In this document: positions 12,068 through 23,496 of the stretch, one piece after another
Numbering within the stretch: position 1 is the first letter of the stretch
How the letters are laid out: each line of letters begins with the position of its first letter
Source: Meghimatium bilineatum
Taxonomy: Eukaryota; Mollusca; Gastropoda; Stylommatophora; Philomycidae
Assembly (NCBI GenBank): GCA_034231615.1
Contig: CM067317.1
Location: forward strand, 20,956,174-21,020,173
DNA: 64,000 nt
Direction: 5' to 3'
Program-made: the position numbers and the translations under genes
Notes under the pieces: model-generated
Told to the model about the DNA's origin: nothing
Databases searched by the model: none
Seen by the model: only the letters and a program-made list of their open reading frames with translations

Positions 12068-12142
12068 GACCAGTCTTAGTTTCCAGCCTCTGATGGCTGA
12101 ACTAAGCCCCATCACCACTTCAAGGTTCTGGCCTCGATGGGG
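12068..12142 (-). ncRNA. Candidate HDV-like self-cleaving ribozyme at LINE 5' end
   Basis: The first 75 nt of the element, on the minus strand, fit the double-pseudoknot order of HDV-like ribozymes. P1 is CCCCATC with GATGGGG (7 bp). P2 is GGCCAG with CTGGTC (one G-U). P3 is ACC with GGT and directly abuts P1. P1.1 could be AAG of loop 3 with CTT after P1. P4 is CAGCC with GGCTG, loop ATCAGA. J4/2 contains CTAA, supplying the expected catalytic C followed by A residues. The predicted cleavage site coincides with the element's 5' boundary. HDV-like ribozymes are known at the 5' ends of R2, RTE and L1Tc-type elements. The fold was found by hand and is not tested. Confidence 0.7.
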
Positions 12143-13053
12143 ACAGGCGAAGTGTTATTGATATCGCTAGGAACAGGTGAAGTGTTATTGATATCGCTAG
12201 GAACAGGCGAAGTGTTATTGATATCGCTAGGAACAGGTGAAGTGTTATTGATATCGCTAGGAACAGGTGAAGTGTTATTGATATCGCTAGGAACAGGTGA
12301 AGTGTTATTGATATCGCTAGGAACAGGTGAAGTGTTATTGATATCGCTAGGAACAGGCGAAGTGTTATTGATATCGCTAGGAACAGGCGAAGTGTTATTG
12401 ATATCGCTAGGAACAGGTGAAGTGTTATTGATATCGCTAGGAACAGGTGAAGTGTTATTGATATCGCTAGGAACAGGTGAAGTGTTATTGATATCGCTAG
12501 GAACAGGTGAAGTGTTATTGATATCGCTAAGAACATGTGAAGTGTTATTGATATCGCTAGGAACAGGTGAAGTGTTATTGATATCGCTAGGAACAGGTGA
12601 AGTGTTATTGATATCGCTAAGAACATGTGAGGTGTTATTGATATCGCTAGGAACAGGTGAAGTGTTATTGATATCGCTAGGAACAGGTGAAGTGTTATTG
12701 ATATCGCTAGGAACAGGTGAAGTGTTATTGATATCGCTAAGAACATGTGAGGTGTTATTGATATCGCTAAGAACATGTGAGGTGTTATTGATATCGCTAG
12801 GAACAGGTGAAGTGTTATTGATATCGCTAGGAACAGGTGAAGTGTTATTGATATCGCTAGGAACAGGTGAAGTGTTATTGATATCGCTAAGAACATGTGA
12901 GGTGTTATTGATATCGCTAAGAACATGTGAGGTGTTATTGATATCGCTAGGAACAGGTGAAGTGTTATTGATATCGCTAGGAACAGGTGAAGTGTTATTG
13001 ATATCGCTAGGAACAGGTGAAGTGTTATTGATATCGCTAGGAACAGGTGAAGC
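12143..13053. repeat. 30-bp minisatellite, right part
   Basis: About 30 units continuing the array cut by the LINE. Most carry the GGTGAAG variant. Some are AAGAACATGTGAGG types that tend to occur next to each other. The unit is a multiple of three and open on both strands, so roughly 317-codon frames appear (GTGEVLLISL repeat on plus, LFLAISITLH on minus). I regard these as artefacts. Confidence 0.95.
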
Positions 13054-13359
13054 TCCAAGAAGAAGAAGGAAGGATACAATTTTGCATTGACATCTAAGAG
13101 CGTTCAGTGAGTGATTTTTTTCTACACTCGTTCAGATGGCAGAGGAACCAATTTTTGTAGGGTTTTTGTGTACGGATGTCTCCATTGTGAAATCTTCACT
13201 ATCCTGACGCTTTATGTGCCTTACCATTAGTATATTACTATCTGTTGTGCCTGTTTCCGGTGTTTTCTTTTCTTCTGAAATGGGATGCCTCGTGGTGGTA
13301 AATCAAATAGCTCTATTTTGCTAAGAGAAAGGCATAGAAATACATCAAAAGTTCCCTGG
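13054..13359. other. Unannotated spacer
   Basis: Begins with a short AGAAGAAGAAGG run at the array end. No gene signal seen. Confidence 0.4.
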
Positions 13360-13689
13360 CTACTGATTACATTGTTGCATATCATGCATACCCCGGGTAC
13401 TGGTTACACTGTTACATACCATGCATACACTGGGTACTGGTTACACTGTTACATGTCATGCATACCCCGGGTACTAGTTACACTGTTACATACCATGCAT
13501 ACACTGGGTACTGGTTACACTGTTACATATCATGCATACACCGGATACTGGTTACACTGTTACATATCATGCTTACACTGGGTACTGGTTACACTGTTAC
13601 ATATCATGCATACACTGGGTACTGGTTACACTGTTACATACCATGCATACACTGGGTACTGGTTACACTGTTACATACCATGCATATTA
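13360..13689. repeat. 37-bp minisatellite, about 9 units
   Basis: Unit GGGTACTGGTTACACTGTTA then CATACCATGCATACACT, with a few substitutions. The open frames across it come from the repeat. Confidence 0.95.
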
Positions 13690-13910
13690 TGAAATGATGT
13701 AGAGTTGGCTACCCCTTGATATGAAGTTAAAGTAGTATAATTTTGTGATGCTGAAATCGGAGTGTTTTTTGTAGCTGAAAGTTACACATATTGTAACAAA
13801 ACTTTAAACCATATCACCATAACACACAGCACCGGACACGCAGTATACGACCCACAACATACAACACACAGCGCACGACACACAACATTGTTTTATTCAT
13901 ATCCAAAGAA

Positions 13911-14201
13911 TGCCCGGCTGTTGCCGAGGCCCGATAGTAAAACTGTTTACGAGCAAAGAATAGTAAAACTGTTTACCTTCAATGTATGTCGTAAGAGGCG
14001 ACTAAGGAGGTTATTTGATGGAGTTGGCTGACCCATCCCATATAGGGCCAGTGACCTAAAGTCATGCCGAAGTCGGATGTGTCAGACCGGAAGGCGCTGC
14101 TATTGCAGCATTACTGTAAGCCATGATACAACGCATTCCGTTCCCCGGACTACATCCTTCTAATCTGCAAGGGTTTGAGAACGAACGCCGAAGAAGAATG
14201 C
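13911..14201 (+). mobile_element. SINE family S1, flanked by 8-bp duplication
   Basis: Starts near TGCCCGGCTGTTGCC, carries the block GTCGTAAGAGGCGACTAAGG, and ends GAACGAACGCCGAAGAAGAA. CCAAAGAA flanks it (13903-13910 and 14202-14209). A segment AGTAAAACTGTTTAC is duplicated inside this copy. The 3' third is shared with the shorter S2 SINEs. Confidence 0.8.
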
Positions 14202-15184
14202 CCAAAGAAAACACACAGACCCTCAAATAATTTCTACCTCAAACAATGTTTTATTCCGGAAAAAAAGTCAAGACGGGATTTGAACTAGGTTAGTTCTGTT
14301 ATCAGCCATTCGCCTCGCAATTTAAGTCAACATGTTTTCCCGAATTTGATCAATCTGCATCCATAAATTCTACATTCTGTAACCGAATTCGAAAAAAAAC
14401 GTGTTGTGCTGCGAATAGGTATCAGTTGAACGAATTAGGTTCAAACCCCGTCTGCTGCCCTCTGATCTTGGTCTGTAACTCCATGAAGCGTCATACTTAT
14501 ATTATTACGAAAAGAAAATTACGTTGCCATGAAATGATTTCACTCCACATTTAACTCCAGGTTCAATGAAAAGCAGAGATTCGGGACTCGACCCCACTAC
14601 AAGTAAGAAAATCATAGTAATTTAAGCTTCGTCATACATGACATAAGAACAAGAACATAAGTTAAACAAAAACACAAGAACCACCCAAATTTAAAACAGG
14701 TAGGTTATGCAAACAGGTCAACCAGATAAAAATATCCCTCGACGTTAACAAAACCAAACAAAAGACTGAGACTAGTGTGTTCCACTTGACTGGTTCTATT
14801 CGGATTGGAAAATCGTCGGCTTGAAACCGGTTAGTTTAAGGTTTAATAGTTGTGGGTAATTTCATCCAAAGATGTCAGATTTGATCGACAAATTTGTTCC
14901 TGAATTGTTGCGGAAACTACGGATACATTAAGTGTTCACGTTATCGCAGTTAAAACTATGGGATTTATTTATGATCTTCTGACAAAGGGTAGGGACACTC
15001 AGTCTTGACACTATTAGAGCTACTCAATCTGTAACTGATAGTAGGATCACAGATATGGCTTGTCAACAGTTACAACTGCATCGTTGCGCGTCACTATGAG
15101 AGACTAATGCATATTTTCTATTGGTCACTTTCCGTATACTTTGTGTCACCAGCCAATAATAATCCCGGATTTAACGTCTTGCAG
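14202..15184. other. Unannotated stretch with tRNA-like scrap
   Basis: Near 14270-14330 the minus strand has a B-box-like AGTTCAAATCCCG, and 14430-14445 has GGTTCAAACCCC on plus. These look like decayed tRNA-derived SINE heads. No supported gene. Confidence 0.4.
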
Positions 15185-15345
15185 TGACGTAAAACACAGT
15201 TTCCAAATTTGTGATTGTGGAAAGGGCACAGTTGAGTACGACCAATCAAGTTCACGTTTTCTAGGTACATACGGTAAAAAGACTAAAGTACGCAAAATAG
15301 AAAACGTGCTTTGTGAAAGTATCCACGAGGTATTCAAGGATCACT
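15185..15345 (+). CDS. Candidate internal exon, Cys-containing putative ectodomain
   Basis: Acceptor CGTCTTGCAG ends at 15184, and the donor at 15346 is GTAAGT, the ideal consensus. The exon is 161 nt: one base completing a codon, 53 open codons, and one base left over (ends in phase 1). The encoded segment contains CDCGKG near its start and two later cysteines (VLCESIHE and a terminal DHC). It fits a secreted or extracellular module that I do not recognise. It can join in phase to the exon at 38257, which would place a Cys-rich region before two membrane helices, though that intron would be about 23 kb. If unspliced, the frame stops at TAG just after the donor. Confidence 0.45.
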
Positions 15346-15549
15346 GTAAGTAGAATTTAGTGTTAATATTTGGGTTATTTTAGATATTTCTAATTATTTA
15401 TCCCATGGTAATACCGTATTACCATAAATACGTGATGATAATAGCCTACATGGTAATACACACCTCATACGTGATGATTTATTATCCGTAATAATTGAGT
15501 TTGAAGAAAAATTACTTAGCTCTGTGATGTTGCATTGTGTCATATTTAC

Positions 15550-15708
15550 TTCTGCCGAAGACGGATGTATCGGGCCATTGGCGCAAATAAAATAGTGACA
15601 CACTGCATTTCCAATCTCTGGACTTCATCCTTTTAGAAATCTAGTAGAACCATTGTTCTGCTACAAGAGGGTTCTAGAGGGAGTTTGAAAATGAACGCTG
15701 AAGAAAAA
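15550..15708 (+). mobile_element. Complete SINE family S2 (159 bp) with 11-bp TSD
   Basis: Exactly bounded by GTCATATTTAC at 15539-15549 and 15709-15719. The body runs from TTCTGCCGAAGACGG through GGCGCAAATAAAA and CTACAAGAGG to TGAACGCTGAAGAAAAA. This is the best reference copy for the family. Other copies lie at 28436-28580 (-), 41725-44519 (+, expanded), 49113-49243 (+, partial) and 51361-51517 (-). Confidence 0.9.
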
Positions 15709-15794
15709 GTCATATTTACCGTTTATTTAAGTTTGTAAATTTATAGTGATTTTTTTATTAAGGATCTTTTTCTGTAAGTCATCGAAAAATTATA

Positions 15795-15885
15795 GATTGT
15801 AACAACCCCAAAGGTTTAATTAATGATAGATTGTAACAACCCCAAAGGTTTAATTAGTGATGTATTTAATAACCTCCCAGAGTTA
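15795..15885. repeat. 33-bp-type minisatellite, left fragment
   Basis: Two to three units GATAGATTGTAACAACCCCA AAGGTTTAATTAAT. Related to the array at 17411-17825 on the other side of the LINE remnant. Confidence 0.8.
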
Positions 15886-15924
15886 ACTTATCTATCTATT
15901 TACTAAACACTTTGTTTCCTGTCA

Positions 15925-17410
15925 GCGGTAGAGGAGTTTTCTGGAGATGGCCCTCGTGTGTGCTGAGTATATTGTGGAATTTGTCGCCTCCTTTATTTTG
16001 ATGGTCTATCGTTTTCGTGGTTGGCTTCTATGTCTCCTTCACTGTATCTGTGTAGCATAGCTTGCTCTGGTATGCTGTTTGATGGTAGTCTGTTGATGTG
16101 TGAAAACTATTTGATCTGTTGTCTCTTAATATATTCCAAGAAAGGGGTAGTGCCAGTTCCTTGTCTAATGTCCTCATTCCTCACTCTTGTCTATTAGAGA
16201 TATTCCTAGGATTCTGCGTAAGCATACCATTTAAGCTGTCACAAGTTAAGTTTGTCTTGTGCTGTTGTTGTCCATGTTTAGCATTGGTATGCATAATCAT
16301 CGTTTTGAATAGTGTTATCTCGGCGTTTAAACCAACATTTTTGTTTCTAAAGATTAGTGTCAATTGCCCTAGGGCTTGTTATGCTTTACTACATCTATTG
16401 TATATATTTTTGCTGCTCTTGGTTTTGTACGTTCTTGTAGAACATCTTTGGTGCACTTTGTCTATCCTTGCTAAACATTTATCCATAATCTTCTTGCCAT
16501 GTCTTCGTGCGCTTTGCTTGTCGCCCATATCTTGTATTTTTGTTTATGTATTTCGTTGCATTCTTCACCTCTTCTGCCCACCAAGCTGTTGTTTTTGGTT
16601 TTGTGCCTTTACGGTTTTTATATCCGCATATGTTTCCTGCAGTTTGTATGATAACATTAAAAATATTTCCACTATTCTTCTATGTGCTGGGTATTTTCTG
16701 GTAGCTTTGCTAATTCTTCGTTGACTTCCTGGATATATTTTTCCGCGCATGTTTAGTTCTTCCAATTTCTGTATATTTAGTTGTCCATGATGCTTTTCAT
16801 GTGCTTTTTATTTTTCGCTGTTTGTTTTGCCTGTTATTATTACTGCCTTATGTTCAGTGCCTGCACACATGTTAGGTATTACTCGTGCGTATACTCGTTA
16901 TAAAGAGGTTGTGCTGGAAGTATGTATCTATTAGTTTATAACCGTTGTCGTTTTTCTTGTGTCGCTGAAAGGTCCTTTATATTCCTCTATTTCTTCTTTA
17001 TTTCCGTCAAAATGTGCGTTAAAAATCTCACAAAATATGTCATTTTATTGTTGATGTTATTTATTAATATTTTTACATCGTAAAAAAATTCCTCTCTTTC
17101 GTTTTCGTTTGTTGTTGTTTTACATGGGACATATGTCTGTATAAATGTTGTGTTTACATGGTCTATTGTAATCATGACCGAAATTAATTGTTCATTCTGA
17201 TTTATAATTTGAAATATGTTCTTAGTGAATATCGGGTCTACGAAAAAGTCATTTATGTGCACTGCTTTTGAAACTGGGTCAACTCCACTTTATAGGAACG
17301 TGTAATTTTTTTATATAATTTCCTACAGCCCCTGTCTTTAATCCTCGTATCTGCGAGTCCTAGTATTTTGATGTTTCTCCTTTTAAATTCATCTATCAGG
17401 TCTTTAATTA
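15925..17410 (-). pseudogene. LINE-D remnant: endonuclease start and C-terminus, RT core deleted
   Basis: From 17410 downward the minus strand reads an endonuclease start (DLIDEFKRRNIKILGLADTR, then FFVDPIFTKNIFQ and an IQTYVPC stretch). A linker with KNKIWATSKAHEDMARRLW follows. After many stops it ends in RTE-type C-terminal motifs (VRNEDIRQ, YIKRQQIK, FSHINRLPSNSIPEQA, a degenerate PRKRW-IKIKEAT). The palm domain with YADD is missing, so about 2 kb appears to have been lost internally. The same C-terminal type occurs at 19085-19410. Related minisatellite units flank it on both sides. Confidence 0.75.
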
Positions 17411-17825
17411 CCCCCAAGCGGTAACTAATGATATATTTTAATAACCCCAATAGATAACTAATGATATATTGTAATAACCCCAAGAGATAACTAATGATAG
17501 ATTGTAATCAACCCCAAGAGATAACTAATGATAGATTGTAATAACCCCAAGAGATAACTGATAGATTGCAATAGCCCCAAGAGATAACTAATGATAGATT
17601 GTAATAACCCCAAGAGATAGCTAATGATAGATTGTAATAACCCCAAGAGATAACTAATGATACATTGTAATAACCTCCAAGAGATAACTAATGATAGATT
17701 GTAATAGCCTCCAAGAGATAACTAATGATACATTGTAAAAGCCTCCAAGAGATAACTAATGATAGATTGTAATAACCCCAAGAGATAACTAATGATAGAT
17801 TGTAATAACCTTCAAGAGGTAATTA
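17411..17825. repeat. 33-bp minisatellite, about 12 units
   Basis: Unit TAACTAATGATAGATTGTAA TAACCCCAAGAGA with small indels. Confidence 0.95.
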
Positions 17826-18384
17826 TACTTTAAAAGAACCACTAGCTTTTTGGATCTATTTTTGTGTAATATACTTCTGTCACTTTTCTAACTTTTCTTG
17901 CGGTTTTCATGTAAGGAACAGTAGTTCAAGCTCCGCTTTGCTTTATTTTCGGTGCAATGAATAAACCTGCTGGAATTTCGTTTCTGCAAAATATAACACA
18001 AATAATAACGATAAAATAAATAATACCTTTTACACTTAAAGCAAACTATACAATATAATTTCACACAGGCAAGATAAATATCTAACTCGTACAGTGTGTT
18101 TTATTAGGGTTTATAATCTATATAAGATAATTGTGCGTCACAGAAGAGGGAAATTTACTTGGCAAATCTATACATGAGAAATACAACATGCTCACGTAAT
18201 TCCAACTTGAATGCCTGTTATTATACGGTTGGATTTAACGTAAATATGTGAATTATATTTAGAAAAGGAATCAATTGAGCTGTAACAGTTGCATGTTTTG
18301 AATTAGTTCCAGCTTCGAATGATTGAATTATGAATTGAGTGTGTGTTTTATACAGTTACACTAGCTTGTGTGATAACTTTGGTC
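17826..18384. other. Unannotated AT-rich stretch
   Basis: No repeat, exon or RNA signal that I can support. Confidence 0.4.
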
Positions 18385-18500
18385 TGGAATTTTAGTTCAG
18401 GGTGCAAAGAATAGGACATCAATTTTTCTTCAGGCGTGCCGTAGAAGACCAATAAGAAATGTTGGTAGATAGACTGACAGCCTGTCACATCTGAACAAAA
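18385..18500 (+). repeat. Dispersed repeat D1, copy 2
   Basis: Diverged match to 659-790 (TGGAATTTTAGTTCAGGGT, GCAAAGAATAG, CAGCCTGTCACATCTGAAC). Confidence 0.6.
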
Positions 18501-18599
18501 ATAATAATTGTCACTGCATGTCTTGTCTGGATTTCTTACTTTTATCTTCTGTCAAATGGTGGATTTGGTTTATCTTCTATCCAGAAGGGAATTGTGTTG

Positions 18600-18835
18600 T
18601 GATTTCTTACAACCTCGAGACATGATGGAGTTGGTAGGGCTTATTTCATTCCATAAGTACTGGTGTATTGATCTATAACATACTTCATCAGACCAGCGAT
18701 CGTATGACGGTGTAGGTGTATTCTACACGCAATCTCCTTAGTCGCCTCTAACGACACGCGTGATAAACAACATTGATTCTATTCACCTTTCCCATTCTGG
18801 GCCTGGCTAAACACGAGCAGGCAAGTTGTATACAA
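18600..18835 (-). mobile_element. SINE S1-related fragment
   Basis: The minus strand has a GCCAGGCCCAGAATGGG-type head and GTCGTTAGAGGCGACTAAGG, the central S1 block. The 3' part has diverged from the 13911 copy. Confidence 0.55.
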
Positions 18836-19084
18836 AGAATGAATGTATGCGTCTGAGACAAGCGGCCTTGAAGCGGAGATGAATTAACAATATTGAATAA
18901 TGAATCAAATCAATGTTTAAGCAATTATGACGCCCTCATTTGTGTTCGATCTAATTAAGTTCACCGACGATTCAACTGGAGATCACTTACACTGTAACCT
19001 CAGCAACAATTTGTGTTCCATCTTTTTAAGTTGACCGACGATTCAACGGGAGATCACTTACACAGTAACCTCAGCAACAATCCC

Positions 19085-19410
19085 AAAATTTTAGCGAAAC
19101 TCAGAAAGTTCAGTTACCGATTTTCAACTAGTGACAATACCAGTATTGGAACACATCAGAAGACAACAGATCAATGGTTTTCACACGCTTCCAGACTACC
19201 GACAGATAGCATGCTACAAATGGCCATGACACATATACATAACGGTTATAAGCCAGAGGCAGACCATGTAAAAGATGGATCACAAAAATCAAAGAAGCCA
19301 CAGGAACAAGCTTACAAACAGCGCACAAGAAGGCCATCTCCAGAGAACTCTTCCACCCCTGACACCGCAAGGCAAAAAAGGGCCACATCGAATAGGAAGA
19401 TAGATAGAAA
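19085..19410 (+). pseudogene. LINE-D 3' fragment
   Basis: Frame-shifted RTE-type C-terminus. It reads FSHASRLPTDSMLQMAMTHI and HNGYKP in one frame, then GRPCKRWITKIKEATGTSLQ and KAISRELFHP-stop in another. A 133-codon open frame over it mixes true and shadow frames and should not be taken as a gene. It is homologous to the C-terminus at 15925-16200 (-). Confidence 0.75.
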
Positions 19411-19414
19411 CTAG

Positions 19415-19900
19415 TGACTCATGAATCTACTGGAAGTTGAACACCATATTCGGGATAGCAAATTCAACCCAATCTTAATGCCTTAAGCGTCACTAAATCC
19501 TGACTATATAATAAACTCCTGTGTTTTTTACCTACAAAATACGTTACTGTTCATACCATTTACTTTTATAGAACTTTCCTAGATGGAACAGCTGTATGTT
19601 GGTGTCAGGTTTAGCTTGCTTAATCGCGATGTATTTATAATGTATGTGTATTTTGCTAATTCCGGATATATCTACACGTTAAAGGTAACACACCTCTAGC
19701 GTGTCAGCTTAACATTGTAGAATTGATAGCACGCTTCAAAGAGATGTCCCTTTCCTTTCAAAAGTGATAGAACAAATTTTCTTTATGGCAGGGTAGAATG
19801 GAACTGGCCTCACAACTAAACTTGATCGAATTAGCTTGTGATTTCAAGACAAATTGTCTACATTATACTAGTGATAAAGTTTAATGTATTATTGATGTCA
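19415..19900. other. Unannotated stretch
   Basis: Nothing recognisable. Confidence 0.4.
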
Positions 19901-19914
19901 TATGCCGGAGTGTA

Positions 19915-20210
19915 CACTCAAGCCTTTTGGACTCAATTCCGACCACTCTTATGTCTAGTACTGGGTTGGTATGGTCTTTGTCTTTATTCTTTTTGTTCCG
20001 TCATTTACTCATCTTTTTGTTGGTTTCGTTTCCACATATATTAACGTTTTTTACGTACTTTCTGACCTTCCGGCATATCATTTCCGTTGGATGTTGTGAT
20101 AATTTTTCCATTCGTCTTTTGATGTTTTGTTTGTGTCTTGATAAAGACCTTTTGGTGGAAACGTTGAATATGATTTGTGTATTGTAATATTTATGATTTC
20201 TTGTGTGCTC
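19915..20210 (+). repeat. Dispersed repeat D2, copy 1
   Basis: Aligns over about 280 bp with 26650-27005. Shared landmarks are CAAGCCTTT.GACTCAATTC, a C/T-rich centre, then CTTGATAAAGACCTTTTGG with GAAACGTTGA. A third copy of the terminal motif is at 56790. The element type is unknown. Confidence 0.65.
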
Positions 20211-20731
<521 letters not shown>

Positions 20732-20734
20732 TAA

Positions 20735-21914
20735 AAGTCATTTATGGAAACTGACACGCGAGAGATCTCTACGAACAGCAAAGTGACATATACACTTAAA
20801 AACATAGTCAGATTGAGGACTACTAATTAGAAATAACACAAGTTAGATAGGGGGCAGAGAGTTTTTGAGACCCATTTGCGCAGAGAAGCCTTAACAATCA
20901 TCGACATAATAGTCCCTTGGTTTTAAAAAGACACCATATAAAATTAAACACACAGAATTAGAAATACACCGCTACATTATTAATACATAGTCGTATCAAG
21001 ACTCACAAAACGTAAAAACAGACAACTAGACCATTAGTAATTAGAAATAACACATAATAGATAGATTAAACAGCTTTTGAGAACTATTCTTTTATGCGGA
21101 GACGTTTCAACGGCAAGAATAATGACAATTTACTTATATAGCACGACATCACAAAAGCAACCAGTAAGTGCTAAGACAAAGTAGGGTAATACATTTAACA
21201 ATAAACATTAGAAAATTACAAAAGGACACAAGCAACAGCACATGCGAGCACGTATGAGTGAAAGATTACATGCACCAGAATAAAAATTGTATCTATAATT
21301 ACTATTACAGACATACGGTTAAAAAATGTTAGATTTTACTAATATTAACCAAGTCCAGTTATAAATACGGCACAACTCATTTATTGTGACATTATAAGAT
21401 GGATATTATTATATTAAAAAGACCACCGAATAATCTTATAATATATCTTGTAGAATGCAATACGCTGTATAAAATACGATTATTATAGTAATTAAAAAGT
21501 AAAAAATAAGTGCGATTTCTGCATAAGCATACGTGTGTCAGATCGTATCTTTGATGAGAAATGTATGACCATTTTATGAAAAAACTTCAAGGAGAGGAGT
21601 CTGGGCTTTTAGCCCGCCTTTACGCGAAGTTCCTTATACTAAAAATCATGTTCCGATTTGTTATGGTTGAAGGAATGGGGGTTTAACATCCCATACCCCC
21701 TTATCTACAAGCCTGAATGGAACTAGTACATACATCCATTTCAGAACTATCAGTCACAAACTTAACACCCCTAAAGATTTACGAGGGGACCGACGCAATA
21801 AGATATCTAATAATAGCTCACTATACACGGTTGGTTATTTGTTTTAAAGTAATAAATTTCTAATCCCGATACGAGAAAGAGAGACGTTAACATTAATATT
21901 TATTACAGCTTACA
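20735..21914. other. Unannotated AT-rich stretch
   Basis: About 1.2 kb without supported exon, LINE or SINE. Part of it (21590-21720) includes a GGGGTTTAACATCCCATACC block resembling 57495-57530 (GGGATGAACACCCGACACCC), possibly an old dispersed repeat. Confidence 0.35.
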
Positions 21915-22110
21915 GAGTAAGGTTTGGCTCTATGGTGACAAGGTACAGAGCGCTCCTGTGACGACTAAAGTACCGGGATCAAATTCCACTACAAAAAATT
22001 GTGCATTCGGATCGTTCAGAAGGTAAACTACTGAACGTGTTTATATTTCATAAAAAATCGATACAGCCAAAAAACCTGGGTTGATGCCAAGATATAAGAG
22101 ATCTGGTTAC
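21915..22110 (+). mobile_element. tRNA-derived SINE S3, diverged copy
   Basis: Has a B-box-like GGGATCAAATTCCAC, then ACAAAAAATTGTGCATTC, GTAAACTACTGAACGTG and AAAATCGATACA. These landmarks are shared with 44590-44830 and 37705-37935. Confidence 0.6.
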
Positions 22111-22203
22111 ACAAGCAAGAAGATTCAGTTTTCATTCTACGTAGCCAATCTTTCAGTCCATCTACTTGTAAATGTCTGTATGTTGCATCAACTGAAGGGA
22201 AAT

Positions 22204-22303
22204 NNNNNNNNNNNNNNNNNNNNNNNNNNNNNNNNNNNNNNNNNNNNNNNNNNNNNNNNNNNNNNNNNNNNNNNNNNNNNNNNNNNNNNNNNNNNNNNNN
22301 NNN
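22204..22303. other. Assembly gap (100 N)
   Basis: Exactly 100 N, the usual placeholder for unknown gap length. It sits just before a long CT/AT microsatellite, which probably broke the assembly. Confidence 0.99.
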
Positions 22304-22350
22304 CTGTTGCCTCCATGAGGGCTATATCGCCCGCGTGGAGAATCACTGCT

Positions 22351-22560
<210 letters not shown>

Positions 22561-22583
22561 AATTCTATAACTTTATGTTTTAC

Positions 22584-22585
<2 letters not shown>

Positions 22586-22618
<33 letters not shown>
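22586..22618. repeat. (CT)n microsatellite
   Basis: CT dinucleotide run. Confidence 0.95.
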
Positions 22619-22621
<3 letters not shown>

Positions 22622-23496
22622 ATAGATTTTTGTGGTTAGGACTAGACCACTTCTAACAGCTTGGAATACGTCATTATTTACAAATGAAATTCTATAGGAA
22701 CAGGATATGTGTTTTGTTGGCCCTATTAAATATAAAACCTGCTGAATTGTTGACATATGTTTTTTTATAGTACTCTTTCTTTTAATTCTCACCCGGGAAA
22801 CCCTGGGTATTCCTTCTAGTGTTAGGGCCTATATATTTGGGCGGAAGGGGCTATCAACATTTTTTGAGATAATGACTTATGGAGTAAACTAATTAAAATG
22901 TGAAAAACAGTGTTTTGCACAATTTTAAAAAAAGTTTTGATATTCAAATCAAATAGTCATTCTCTTATGAAAAAAACGTATAAAAAATATGTCACATGAT
23001 CAGTCTGTTTTTTAAATTTGATAGCGATGCTTTTTTATTATAAATGAAACAGCCCTCGTTAATGTTTCACATCTATTTTTAGCACATGACATGAGAACTT
23101 ACCATTTTACACATGGTTACCCAATCTATACGCATGCTCGTATTGTTTCTTTCATATTTCACAATTTCTATTGTCACTATTGTGTGCATGTACTAGTATT
23201 CCAGATTAAGATAGCGTTAATGCAGTAGTTCCAGATTTCTAGTCTCGTTTATTTTTATTAACCATTCTTTGTCATCAAATGTTACACACACGCAGGCAGG
23301 CAGGCAGGCACGCACGCACATTTACCCCCCCCCCCCCCCCTCTATATAGAAGCCCTCTCGAGAAATATACACGGACTAAGAATTAATATTCTTTGTATGA
23401 AATAGAACTCTGAGAAACCTTCCCATTGTAAACAAGGATACAAGAGTACTATTAAATTGTAGGTAATTTTCTTAAGTTTGTTCCACACAAACAAAA
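22619..23496. other. Unannotated stretch with simple-sequence patches
   Basis: Contains GCAGGCAGGCAGGCACGCACG and a run of about 14 C at 23290-23340. No gene signal. Confidence 0.4.

Larger units (their letters stand above)
8087..12142 (-). mobile_element. Full-length I-superfamily-like LINE inserted in a 30-bp array
   Basis: A 4056-bp non-LTR retrotransposon on the minus strand: 169-nt 5' UTR, one long ORF, a 35-nt 3' UTR and a (GAA)n tail. Both ends abut units of the same 30-bp minisatellite, and ACAGGCGAAGT stands on each side (8076-8086 and 12143-12153). This fits an 11-bp target-site duplication, although array periodicity alone could give the match. The first 63193-64000 bases of a second copy are nearly identical, including the 5' terminus. 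An endonuclease, RT and RNase H in one ORF, without a separate gag ORF, places it near I/Ingi-type elements. The exact clade needs a phylogeny. Confidence 0.95.

Noticed and set aside
12120-13090. Open frames of about 317 codons on both strands with 10-residue repeats
   Set aside because: Produced by a 30-bp unit without stops. Both strands are equally open.
16119-16724. 201-codon hydrophobic plus-strand ORF resembling a multi-pass membrane protein
   Set aside because: It is the antisense of a LINE-D remnant whose minus strand carries recognisable endonuclease and C-terminal motifs. A-rich coding read backwards gives Phe/Leu-rich frames.
19013-19414. 133-codon ORF as a host gene
   Set aside because: Parallel frames read RTE-type LINE C-terminal motifs; the ORF mixes the true frame with a shadow frame.
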